DNA of 64,000 nt from Cacconaster sp045114175 (GTDB taxonomy: Bacteria > Bacteroidota > Bacteroidia > Bacteroidales > UBA932). The stretch covers positions 1 through 64,000 of the forward strand of contig JBGUJZ010000029.1 in NCBI GenBank assembly GCA_045114175.1. Reading direction: 5' to 3'. Shown piece after piece: positions 6,902-14,712 of this stretch (position 1 is the first letter of the stretch; each line of letters starts with the position of its first letter). The notes under the pieces are model-generated. The model had not been told where the DNA came from. It was given only the letters and a program-made list of their open reading frames with translations, and did not search any database. The position numbers were made by a program, and so were the translations under genes.

Positions 6902-9554
6902 AATTGCACTCTGCGGTAAGCGGGATGGAGAGGCTGCACACCGCCTCCATCTCCTGTTTGACCAGTTCCATCACGGCCGGCAGTTCGTCGGCCGCCACAT
7001 CCAGCACCAATTCGTCGTGGACCTGCAGCACCATCTTGCTGCGAAGGCCACGCTCCTTGAGTCCGCGATAGACGCTGATCATCGCCTTCTTGATGATGTC
7101 GGCCGCCGTGCCCTGGATGGGCGCGTTGATGGCGTTGCGCTCAGCCAGCGCGCGGACCGCCGGATTCTTGGATGCGAGATCGGGCAGGAAGCGCTTGCGG
7201 CCGAAGAGGGTCTCCACATAGCCCTTGCTGCGCGCCTCTTCCACCACGCGATCCATATAGGCGCGGACCTTCGGGTAATGGGTAAAGTATTGTTCTATAA
7301 AGACTTTCGCCTCGCTGCGCGGGATTTCCATCCGCTGGGCCAGGCCAAAGGCCGATATGCCGTAAATGATGCCGAAGTTCGCCACCTTGGCCTGCCGACG
7401 CTGCTCCGGGGTGACCTCGGAAAGGGGCACGCGGAAAATGCGGGAGGCCGTATCGGCGTGAATATCCGCTCCGTGGTTGAAACCCTCCACGAGGGCGGGA
7501 TCGCCGCTCAGTTCGGCCATTAGCCGTAATTCAATCTGGGAATAGTCGGCCGACACGATGAAGCCATCGGGGGAGCCGCTCACGAAGGCCTTGCGAATCT
7601 CGCGGCCGCGTGCGGTGCGAATGGGGATATTCTGCAGGTTCGGCTTGACCGAGCTAAGCCGGCCGGTAGCCGTAAGGGCCTGGTTGAAAGTGGTATGGAT
7701 GCGGCCGGTGCGCGGATTGATCAGCGCGGGCAACGGATCCAGATAGGTCGAAATCAGTTTGCGAAGCGCACGGTATTCCAGAACCAGCCCCACAAAAGGA
7801 TGGCGGTCCTTCAGGTCGGAGAGGGTCTCTTCGTCCGTGGGATAATCCCCGCGGCGTCCCTTCTTGATCTTGGGATCGAGCGCCAGCTTCTCAAAAATCA
7901 CCTGCCCCACCTGACGCGGCGAAGCCAGGTTCAGGGCCGGCTCTCCACTCACCTCGCGGGCCTGCGCCTCAATTTGCGCGAGCTCCACGCCCAACTGGAC
8001 GGAATACTCTTTCAGGGGCTGCGGATCCACGCGGACACCGGTATGCTCCATATCGGAGAGCACCTCGATCAGCGGCATCTCCACCCGGGTGTAGAGATCC
8101 CAGAGGTTCTGTTCCCGCAACTCGATGCGCAGCAGCGGCGCGAGCGCATAGAGGGCCACCACTTCACGCGGCAGGCGGAGCGGATCTTCCGCAGGGGCGC
8201 TCGCGGGCGCCTCAACCGGTGCGGAGAAGAGATCCAGCTGTGGAGCAGGCTGTGCCGGGGCTTCTGCCGCCGGTGCAGAAGCAGCCTCGAGATCCACGTT
8301 CAGATACGATCCTGCCAGGATTTCCAGCTTATGCGGCCGCTCGGGGTTGAGCAGATAGTGCATCAACTCCACATCGTGCAGTTCGCCCGCCCACTCTACG
8401 TGGTTTTCCAGGAAGAGCAGCAGCGTGCGCTTGAGATCGAAACCGCACTTGATGATGGCCGGGTCTGCCATCAGCCGGCGGAATTCAAGCGATTCCGCAT
8501 CGAAGACCGTATAGTTGCTGCCGCAACCGACAGCCACCTGCAGCGGCTCGAAAGCCAGGGAACGCTTGCGCGCGGAGATGGCGCAGCGGCCGGCTTCCCG
8601 CACGGCAGCTGCCATTGCCTCGGGGGAGAGCTCTACGCAGGAGAGCGCCTCTTTCTGCGGCTCCAGTTCGGGCGGAGTAAAGCCCTCCGCCGTTGGGAGC
8701 AGCCCTTTGAGCGAATTGAATTCGTAATAGTTGAAGAGGTCGGCCACGGCGGGGCTGTAGCTGGCCCGCAGGCGCAGATCCTGCTCCTTGTAGTCCAACT
8801 CCACGTCGGTGCGGATGGTGGCGAGCTTCTTGCTCAACCGGATATAGGGTTCCGCGCTGCGCAGAGACTCCTGCAGGCGCGGTGTCAGTTCACCGATGTG
8901 GGCGTAGATATTCTCTACGGTCCCATACTTTCCCACCAGCTTGCGCGCGCCGATTTCCCCGACGCCGGGCACCCCCTTGATGTTGTCGGAGGCATCTCCC
9001 CAAAGGGTCAGGATGTCAATGATATGCTTGGGATCCGAGATGCCGTAGGTCTCGCAGAGCCGGGCCTTGTCATAAACCTCGGAATCGGAGCCGCTCTTGC
9101 CGGGCTTGTACTGGTAGATGTGATCGTCAATAATCTGTCCCAGATCTTTGTCCGGGGTCACCATATAAACATCAAAGCCGTGCAGCGCCTCCCGCGTGGC
9201 CACCGAACCAATCACATCGTCCGCCTCAAATCCAGGCTTCATCAGCACGGGGATGTTCAGCGCCCCAACAATCTGCTGCAGAGGCTCCAACGCGGCATGC
9301 ACCAGTTCGGGCGCAGCGGCACGGTTGGCCTTGTAGTCCGGGCAGAGCTCGTGACGGAAGGTTTTGGCATGCGGATCGAACATCACCGCCAGGTGCGTGG
9401 GCTGCTCGCGACGGATCAACTCCAGCAGAAACTTGGTAAAGCCGAACAGGATAGAGGTATCCTCCCCTTTCGAATTGATCATAGGACGCCGCAGGAATGC
9501 GTAATACATCCTGAAAATCAGCGCGTGACCATCTATGAGGAAGAGCCTGTTCAT
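6873..9554 (-). CDS. polA: DNA polymerase I, with a degenerate 3'-5' exonuclease domain
   Basis: 893 residues. The N-terminal 5'-3' exonuclease domain (about 1-290) begins LFLIDGHALIFRMYYAF and contains GFEADDVIGS and a helix-hairpin-helix at GVPGVGEIGARKL. The C-terminal polymerase domain (about 510-893) has motif A DYSQIELRLMAELS, motif B RRQAKVANFGIIYGIS and motif C LQVHDELVLDV. The central region (about 300-500) aligns to the proofreading domain but, by eye, lacks all four catalytic acidic residues: the DxE of Exo I is absent, the Asp of Exo II falls on Thr in GFDLKRT, and the Exo III Asp falls on Pro in YALAPL. An Ala/Pro-rich insert lies near residue 425. It repairs DNA and removes RNA primers, probably without proofreading. 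Confidence 0.95.
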   Translation of the reverse strand: MNRLFLIDGHALIFRMYYAFLRRPMINSKGEDTSILFGFTKFLLELIRREQPTHLAVMFDPHAKTFRHELCPDYKANRAAAPELVHAALEPLQQIVGALNIPVLMKPGFEADDVIGSVATREALHGFDVYMVTPDKDLGQIIDDHIYQYKPGKSGSDSEVYDKARLCETYGISDPKHIIDILTLWGDASDNIKGVPGVGEIGARKLVGKYGTVENIYAHIGELTPRLQESLRSAEPYIRLSKKLATIRTDVELDYKEQDLRLRASYSPAVADLFNYYEFNSLKGLLPTAEGFTPPELEPQKEALSCVELSPEAMAAAVREAGRCAISARKRSLAFEPLQVAVGCGSNYTVFDAESLEFRRLMADPAIIKCGFDLKRTLLLFLENHVEWAGELHDVELMHYLLNPERPHKLEILAGSYLNVDLEAASAPAAEAPAQPAPQLDLFSAPVEAPASAPAEDPLRLPREVVALYALAPLLRIELREQNLWDLYTRVEMPLIEVLSDMEHTGVRVDPQPLKEYSVQLGVELAQIEAQAREVSGEPALNLASPRQVGQVIFEKLALDPKIKKGRRGDYPTDEETLSDLKDRHPFVGLVLEYRALRKLISTYLDPLPALINPRTGRIHTTFNQALTATGRLSSVKPNLQNIPIRTARGREIRKAFVSGSPDGFIVSADYSQIELRLMAELSGDPALVEGFNHGADIHADTASRIFRVPLSEVTPEQRRQAKVANFGIIYGISAFGLAQRMEIPRSEAKVFIEQYFTHYPKVRAYMDRVVEEARSKGYVETLFGRKRFLPDLASKNPAVRALAERNAINAPIQGTAADIIKKAMISVYRGLKERGLRSKMVLQVHDELVLDVAADELPAVMELVKQEMEAVCSLSIPLTAECNYGKNWLEAH

Positions 9555-9574
9555 GGGGCGGAAAGTTTCTTTTG

Positions 9575-9604
9575 CAAAGGTAGTATTTTTATTGCCGAAA
9601 CAAA
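9575..9604 (-). promoter_or_regulatory. Promoter of polA operon
   Basis: On the minus strand the -7 box TACCTTTG (9582-9575) lies about 20 bases upstream of the polA start. A TTTG (9604-9601) sits 18 bases further upstream, one base short of the usual spacer. The -33 box overlaps the T-run of the preceding terminator. Confidence 0.7.
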
Positions 9605-9628
9605 AAGCGCCGCCCGGAGGCGACGCTT
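9597..9628 (-). terminator. Rho-independent terminator after small lipoprotein gene
   Basis: An inverted repeat at 9605-9628 forms a nine-pair stem with one internal mismatch (arms AAGCG/CGCTT and CGCC/GGCG) around a four-base loop. On the minus strand it is followed by TTTTTGTTT. It lies 24 bases past the stop of the lipoprotein gene. Confidence 0.75.
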
Positions 9629-9651
9629 CTGTTTGAGATAAGCGTCAGCGC

Positions 9652-10050
9652 TTATTTGATCTCCTTAAGCGTGCATTTGTAGAGCGTGCGGCTCTTGCCA
9701 CTCTCGTAGGTGACGGTAATGACTACCTTGTAGGAGTCGTTGTTCTCGTAATCGAACTTCTTGCAAACCTTCTCAGCTGCTTCGCAAGCTGCGACAGCGA
9801 GGTCGTCGTTGGTTGCGTAGTCGCCGGTGAGTTCCACGGCGTCAACACCTACGGCGCTAGCGTCTTGAATAGCGGAGAGTTCAGCGATGAAGGCAGCCTG
9901 GATAGCGACTTTGGTCACTGTCTGAGCGTTGATGGTTTCACCAAATTTAAAGGAATAAGTTGCTTTACCTTCGCCACTCGGGGAAGCGGTGCAAGCAGCC
10001 AGGCCAAGACCCATAACGAGGACGAGAGCCCATGCAAAAAACTTTTTCAT
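9652..10050 (-). CDS. Small putative lipoprotein of unknown function
   Basis: 132 residues from ATG 10050. I chose this start because it gives a clean lipoprotein signal: MKKFFAWALVLVMGLGLAAC, with lipobox LAAC cleaved before Cys20. The same frame is open upstream to 10095, but that extension runs across the predicted promoter. The mature part is a small alpha/beta-looking domain with alternating strands (KATYSFKFGE; YKVVITVTYESGKSRTLYKC) and a central helical stretch rich in Ala and Asp. I do not recognise the family. It is monocistronic between a weak promoter and a strong terminator, and is likely anchored on the periplasmic face of a membrane. Confidence 0.7.
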   Translation of the reverse strand: MKKFFAWALVLVMGLGLAACTASPSGEGKATYSFKFGETINAQTVTKVAIQAAFIAELSAIQDASAVGVDAVELTGDYATNDDLAVAACEAAEKVCKKFDYENNDSYKVVITVTYESGKSRTLYKCTLKEIK

Positions 10051-10092
10051 TTCGATAGTATGTTTAAAATAAACAGTTAACGTTTCGGGGCG

Positions 10093-10100
10093 CAAAGATG
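10093..10100 (-). promoter_or_regulatory. Weak -7 box for small lipoprotein gene
   Basis: CATCTTFG-like position reading CATCTTTG on the minus strand (10100-10093), one mismatch from TAnnTTTG, 42 bases upstream of the start. No convincing -33 TTTG is seen at the right spacing. Confidence 0.4.
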
Positions 10101-10114
10101 CAAAAATTATTCCA

Positions 10115-12289
10115 TTAATTGATGAAAAGAAGCTCCCTATACTTCGGCAGAGGCCACATCTTATTGTCTACCAACTCTTCCAGCCGGTCAATCGGAGTGC
10201 GGAGCGCCTTGAAACTCTCTGCCACATCGTGGTAAGCCACCGCACGGTCGTAAGCATCCTCCAAAGCATCGGCGGCCGCGCAAGCGCGCTTGAGGGCCGC
10301 GGCACGGACCCGCACCTCCTCCACATGCCCGGAGATGGCCTCCAGCAGCGAGAGTTCCGTGGTGCAGGAGTCGGTATTACCATAGACCTCCTTGGCCAGA
10401 GCCGTCTCCTGCAGCAGTTTTGACTTATATTCCAGGGCGGCGGGAACGATGTGGTTCACGGCCATCCGCTCCATCACACGAGCCTCAATCTGTACTTTCT
10501 TAATGTAGATCTCCCACTTGACCTCGTTGCGGGCCTTGAGTTCCCGCTCCGTATAGACGCCGGTTCGGGTGAACATCTCCACCGATTCCGGCCGGGTGAA
10601 TTCGCAGAACATGCGGGGCACGCTGGTTTCCACGTTCAGGCCGCGGCGTTCAGCTTCCGCCTTCCATTCATCCGTATAGCCGTTGCCGTCAAAGCAGACC
10701 ACCTCCAGCACCGAGTGGATGATGGGCTTGAGCACATCCATCACCGCCACATTCAGCGACTTACCTGCGGCCAGCTCGCGATCCACTTCCGCCTTGAAGA
10801 GCAGGAGTTGATCGGCCACAGCAGCATTCAAGGTGGTCATGGCACCGGCGCAGTTGGCGCTGGAGCCCACCGCACGGAACTCGAACCGGTTGCCGATGAA
10901 GGCAAACGGCGAAGTGCGGTTGCGGTCCGTATTGTCCAGGAAGATTTCGGGCAGTTCCACCAAGCCCAGTTTACGCCCCTTCTTGCCGGCAATCTCGATA
11001 GGGGTATCCGAGGGAACCTCGAGCAGTTTCTGGAGGACGCGGGTCATGGTATCGCCCAGGAAGGCTGACACAATGGCAGGCGGCGCCTCGTTGCCGCCCA
11101 GACGATATGCGTTGGTAGCGCTGGCGATCGAAGCCTTGAGCAGGCCGTTGTGCTTCTGCACGGCCGCCAGCACATTCACGAAGAAGGTGACGAACTGCAG
11201 GTTACTCAGCGCATCACGGCCCGGCGCGAGCAGCATCGTGCCCGTATCGGTACCCAGCGACCAGTTGTTGTGCTTGCCGGAGCCATTGACACCGTCAAAA
11301 GGCTTTTCGTGCAGCAGGACCACGAATCCGTGCTTCCGGGAGATCCGGCTCATCAGGTTCATGATCAGCTGGTTCTGGTCGTTGGCCAGGTTGGTTTCCG
11401 AATAGATCGGAGCCATCTCGAACTGGCCGGGCGCCACCTCGTTGTGGCGGGTCTTCAGGGGAATGCCCAGCCGGTAGGCCGTCGCTTCCAACTCCCGCAT
11501 ATAGGCGGTCACGCGCGGCGGAATGGAGGCAAAATAGTGGTCGTCCAGCTGCTGGTCCTTGGAAGAGTTATGGCCAAAGAGGGTGCGGCCGGTAATCATC
11601 AGGTCTGTACGGGCGGCATAGAGCGTCTCATCTACCAGAAAATACTCCTGCTCCCAGCCCAGGTAGGCGTATACCTTGCTGACCTTCGGATCAAAGAGCC
11701 GGCAGACCGGGACGGCGGCATCGCTCACCGCCTTGAGCGAGCGCTTGAGCGGGGTTTTGTAGTCCAGGGCATCGCCTGTGTAGGCAATGAAGACGGTCGG
11801 GATACAAAGGGTGTCGTCCAGGATGAAGACCGGAGAGGTCGGGTCCCACGCCGTGTAGCCGCGGGCCTCAAAGGTGGCACGGATACCGCCGCTGGGGAAC
11901 GACGATGCATCCGGTTCCTGCTGGGCGAGCATGGAGCCGTCAAAGGTCTCGATCACACCGCCTTTGCCGTCGTAATCAATCAGCGAATCATGTTTTTCAG
12001 CCGTTCCCTCCGTCAAGGGCTGGAACCAGTGGGTGACGTGCGTAACACCGTGTTCCATAGCCCACTGCTTCATTCCGCGGGCCACGCCGTCGGCCGTCTT
12101 CCGGTCCAGGCCTTTGCCACCTTCCATGCAGGCAAGCAGGGCTTGAAGGACGTCCGGCTGCAGGTATTTCGCCATCTTCTTGCGGTCAAACACCAGTTCT
12201 CCAAAATAATCGGAGGTTTTGCACGAGGGTACCTCAGGCGTCACCACTTTGCGGGCGAACGCCTCTCTTACCAAGTCAAATCTGTCCAT
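10115..12289 (-). CDS. glnN: Glutamine synthetase type III
   Basis: 724 residues, the size of GSIII, which is much larger than type I. The family segment EKPFDGVNGSGKHNNWSLGT (nucleotide and glutamate binding) is present, together with RHNEVAPGQFEMAPIY, NRTSPFAFIGNRFEFRAVGS and an N-terminal domain typical of GSIII. The enzyme condenses glutamate and ammonia using ATP. I start at ATG 12289; the upstream in-frame TTG at 12316 lies inside the promoter -7 box, so it should not be on the mRNA. It is monocistronic, divergent from the hydrolase lipoprotein gene. No nitrogen-regulation site was recognised. Confidence 0.95.
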   Translation of the reverse strand: MDRFDLVREAFARKVVTPEVPSCKTSDYFGELVFDRKKMAKYLQPDVLQALLACMEGGKGLDRKTADGVARGMKQWAMEHGVTHVTHWFQPLTEGTAEKHDSLIDYDGKGGVIETFDGSMLAQQEPDASSFPSGGIRATFEARGYTAWDPTSPVFILDDTLCIPTVFIAYTGDALDYKTPLKRSLKAVSDAAVPVCRLFDPKVSKVYAYLGWEQEYFLVDETLYAARTDLMITGRTLFGHNSSKDQQLDDHYFASIPPRVTAYMRELEATAYRLGIPLKTRHNEVAPGQFEMAPIYSETNLANDQNQLIMNLMSRISRKHGFVVLLHEKPFDGVNGSGKHNNWSLGTDTGTMLLAPGRDALSNLQFVTFFVNVLAAVQKHNGLLKASIASATNAYRLGGNEAPPAIVSAFLGDTMTRVLQKLLEVPSDTPIEIAGKKGRKLGLVELPEIFLDNTDRNRTSPFAFIGNRFEFRAVGSSANCAGAMTTLNAAVADQLLLFKAEVDRELAAGKSLNVAVMDVLKPIIHSVLEVVCFDGNGYTDEWKAEAERRGLNVETSVPRMFCEFTRPESVEMFTRTGVYTERELKARNEVKWEIYIKKVQIEARVMERMAVNHIVPAALEYKSKLLQETALAKEVYGNTDSCTTELSLLEAISGHVEEVRVRAAALKRACAAADALEDAYDRAVAYHDVAESFKALRTPIDRLEELVDNKMWPLPKYRELLFIN

Positions 12290-12313
12290 AATGATTGCGC
12301 CGTTTGTCTCCGA

Positions 12314-12321
12314 CAAAGATA
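12314..12321 (-). promoter_or_regulatory. -7 promoter box of glutamine synthetase
   Basis: TATCTTTG on the minus strand, a full match to TAnnTTTG, 24 bases upstream of ATG 12289. It argues for the shorter start. No good TTTG -33 box was seen. Confidence 0.65.
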
Positions 12322-12344
12322 GCGCGAAAAGCGGAATTAATTTC

Positions 12345-12352
12345 TATCTTTG
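12345..12352 (+). promoter_or_regulatory. -7 promoter box of alpha/beta-hydrolase lipoprotein gene
   Basis: TATCTTTG on the plus strand, 32 bases upstream of ATG 12385. The two divergent -7 boxes (this one and 12314-12321) are 23 bases apart, so binding at one may exclude the other. Confidence 0.65.
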
Positions 12353-12384
12353 TTTACAGTTTTTCACTTTTTTTTGACCGTCTT

Positions 12385-13614
12385 ATGAAAAAATACATCT
12401 GCCTGATAATGGTTTGTCTGCTAACCGTTTCCTGCAATCCTTTCCAGAAGAAGAGCATTGAAGTACCGGAGTGGCTGGAGGGCGAATGGAGCGGCATCAT
12501 TGAAGGAGTAGGCCTGGCCTTCACGCTGAACTTTGGCGATGAATGTTACGCCACCTCTCCCGATCAGGGGGACATGAAGCTGAACTTCAAGATTAAAACC
12601 CTGACAGACAAAACTATAAAGGTTCGCATCCCGCTCGTGATGACCTCTTATGAGGGGACGATTCACGAGGATAGGATCGAGGGCCAATTCGCCCAGATGG
12701 GCAAAAAATTCCCGCTGAATCTCCGCCGCGGAACGATTGTCCGCAACCGTCCCCAAAATCCGCAGCCGCCCTTCCCCTACCAGACCCAAGAGGTAACTTT
12801 TGAAAGCGGCGACCACACGCTGGCCGGAACGCTTTCCCTGCCGGATGGCGCCGAAAATCCCCCTGTCGTGCTGTTTGTTTCGGGCAGCGGCGCGCAGAAC
12901 CGGGATGAAGAGTTGCTGGGCCACAAGCCCTTTGCCGTCATCGCCGACGCGCTGGCGCGCAAAGGGATTGCATCGCTGCGGTATGACGACCGCGGAACCG
13001 CTGAATCCACCGGCGACTTCTCCGCAACCACTACGGCTGGTTTTGCCGATGACGCGGCCGCCGGCATCCATTACCTCCGAGAGTTGGGATTCAGCAAAGT
13101 GGGCGTTTTGGGACACAGCGAGGGCGGCACCATCGCATTCATGCTGGCCGGAGCCCCCGAATGGGCCGACAATCGTCCCGATTATATCATCTCGCTGGCC
13201 GGCATGGCCGAACGCGGCGACAGCACCCTCGTCCACCAGAGCCAGCTCCAATATAAGATGTCCGGCGTTCCCAAGGTCGCCATCGGACTGATGGTAAAGA
13301 AAACCCTCAAGACCGTGAAGAAGTCAAAGCCCTGGGGGCCTTACTTCCTGGAACTTGATCCGTCCGAGGCCATTGCCGCCACCCAGTGCCCGGTGCTTGC
13401 CCTCAATGGCGAAAAAGACACGCAGGTCATTCCTGAATACAACCTGGAACTGATCCGGCAACTGTTGCCCACAGCGGACACCCGGCTCTATCCGAATCTC
13501 AACCACCTCTTCCAGCATTGCGACACGGGGCTCGGCACCGAATACGCCACGATAGAAGAGACCGTTGCCCCCGAAGTCCTCTCCGATATCATCGCCTGGA
13601 TCAGAGGACTATGA
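12385..13614 (+). CDS. Alpha/beta-hydrolase lipoprotein (serine esterase/peptidase-like)
   Basis: 409 residues from ATG 12385. The start gives a lipoprotein signal MKKYICLIMVCLLTVSC; the frame open upstream to 12295 would cover the promoter and the glutamine synthetase 5' end. An N-terminal beta-rich domain (about 25-125, starting WLEGEWSG) precedes the hydrolase fold (about 150-409). Catalytic features are the oxyanion segment FVSGSGAQNRDE, the nucleophile elbow GHSEGG, the acidic region ALNGEKDTQV and the histidine in LNHLFQH. This architecture is common in Bacteroidota secreted hydrolases; the substrate is not evident. It is anchored outside the cytoplasm and appears monocistronic. Confidence 0.85.
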   Translation: MKKYICLIMVCLLTVSCNPFQKKSIEVPEWLEGEWSGIIEGVGLAFTLNFGDECYATSPDQGDMKLNFKIKTLTDKTIKVRIPLVMTSYEGTIHEDRIEGQFAQMGKKFPLNLRRGTIVRNRPQNPQPPFPYQTQEVTFESGDHTLAGTLSLPDGAENPPVVLFVSGSGAQNRDEELLGHKPFAVIADALARKGIASLRYDDRGTAESTGDFSATTTAGFADDAAAGIHYLRELGFSKVGVLGHSEGGTIAFMLAGAPEWADNRPDYIISLAGMAERGDSTLVHQSQLQYKMSGVPKVAIGLMVKKTLKTVKKSKPWGPYFLELDPSEAIAATQCPVLALNGEKDTQVIPEYNLELIRQLLPTADTRLYPNLNHLFQHCDTGLGTEYATIEETVAPEVLSDIIAWIRGL

Positions 13615-13633
13615 TTCTGCTCGGAATAATAGC

Positions 13634-13641
13634 TATCTTCG
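13634..13641 (+). promoter_or_regulatory. Probable -7 box of accessory island operon
   Basis: TATCTTCG, one mismatch from TAnnTTTG, 24 bases upstream of the RhuM-type gene. A purine-rich GGAGG follows at about 13653-13657, a Shine-Dalgarno-like site unusual for this window. Confidence 0.45.
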
Positions 13642-13665
13642 TAGAAAAGATATGGAGGATTTAAC

Positions 13666-14673
13666 ATGAAAGATTTTCGTTTGCTGATTTATAGCACTCC
13701 TACCGAGGATGTTAAAGTGGACGTGGTTTTGAGAGATGAGAACATCTGGGCTACGCAAAGGGCGATGTCGTCATTGTTTGGATGTACCCCTGACAACGTA
13801 AGTCTCCACCTAAAAAATATTTATGAATCGGGAGAGTTACGTAAGGAGGCAACTACCGAGTTTTTCTCGGCAGTTCAACCAGAGGGCAATCGAATGGTTG
13901 AGCGAGAGCGTCAGTTTTACAATCTCGATGCAATTATCGCCGTCGGATACAGAGTTTCCTCCGCAAGAGCCACTGCCTTCCGTATTTGGGCGACAGGTAT
14001 TCTTAAAGAGTATATTCGCAAAGGCTTTGTCTTGGATGATAACCGGATGAAGAATGGCGGGGCAATCTTTGGGAAGGACTACTTCAGAGAGTTACTTGAA
14101 CGTGTCAGGTCCATCCGTGCCAGTGAACGTAGAATCTGGCAGCAGATAACTGACATTTATGCCGAATGCAGCATAGACTATGACCGTGCTGCTCCCACCA
14201 CCAAGGACTTCTATGCAATGATTCAGAACAAGTTTCATTTTGCAATTTCCGGCAAGACCGCCGCAGAGATTGTATATGAGCGTGCCGATAGAAGCAAAGA
14301 GAACATGGGACTGACCACATGGAAGAATTCACCGGATGGCAGAATTCTCAAGACGGATGTTTCCATCGCCAAGAACTATCTTCCGGAACGGGACATCCGC
14401 CGACTGGAAAGGGTTGTTTCCGGATACTTCGACTACATCGAGGATTTGATTGAGCGTGAGAACACATTTACGATGGAGCAGTTTGCCGCCAGCGTCAACG
14501 AATTCCTTTCATTCCGCCGATACCAGATTCTGCCGGACAACCATAAAGGTTCGATTTCTCACGAAGATGCCCAGAAGAAAGCCGAAGCCGAATACAACGA
14601 ATTCAACAAAACCCAAAGAATTGTCTCAGATTTTGACAAAGAAGTCAGTCTATTCTTGGGGAACAAAGAATAG
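13666..14673 (+). CDS. RhuM-family (virulence protein) homologue
   Basis: 335 residues. The N-terminus (about 20-110) has the RhuM pattern: WATQRAMSSLFGCTPDNVSLHLKNIYESGEL, helix-turn-helix-like, followed by YNLDAIIAVGYRVSSARATAFRIWAT. The C-terminal half is helical, with repeated Arg/Glu-rich segments and AAEIVYERADRSKENMGLT. RhuM-type proteins are named from Salmonella pathogenicity island 3 and are widespread on mobile and defence islands; their biochemical activity is not established. The gene opens the AT-rich island and is 39 bases upstream of the next gene, suggesting co-transcription. Codon and base use differ visibly from the GC-rich flanks, consistent with transfer. The family call is firm; function is unknown. 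Confidence 0.85.
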   Translation: MKDFRLLIYSTPTEDVKVDVVLRDENIWATQRAMSSLFGCTPDNVSLHLKNIYESGELRKEATTEFFSAVQPEGNRMVERERQFYNLDAIIAVGYRVSSARATAFRIWATGILKEYIRKGFVLDDNRMKNGGAIFGKDYFRELLERVRSIRASERRIWQQITDIYAECSIDYDRAAPTTKDFYAMIQNKFHFAISGKTAAEIVYERADRSKENMGLTTWKNSPDGRILKTDVSIAKNYLPERDIRRLERVVSGYFDYIEDLIERENTFTMEQFAASVNEFLSFRRYQILPDNHKGSISHEDAQKKAEAEYNEFNKTQRIVSDFDKEVSLFLGNKE

Positions 14674-14712
14674 TTATTGTACATTTTTGACTCGGTACAA
14701 CATCATCGGTTT

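Noticed and set aside
7695..9641. 648-residue open frame opposite polA
   Set aside because: Antisense shadow of polA with no domain signatures.
12290..12316. Earlier TTG start for glutamine synthetase
   Set aside because: It falls within the -7 box and would not be transcribed.
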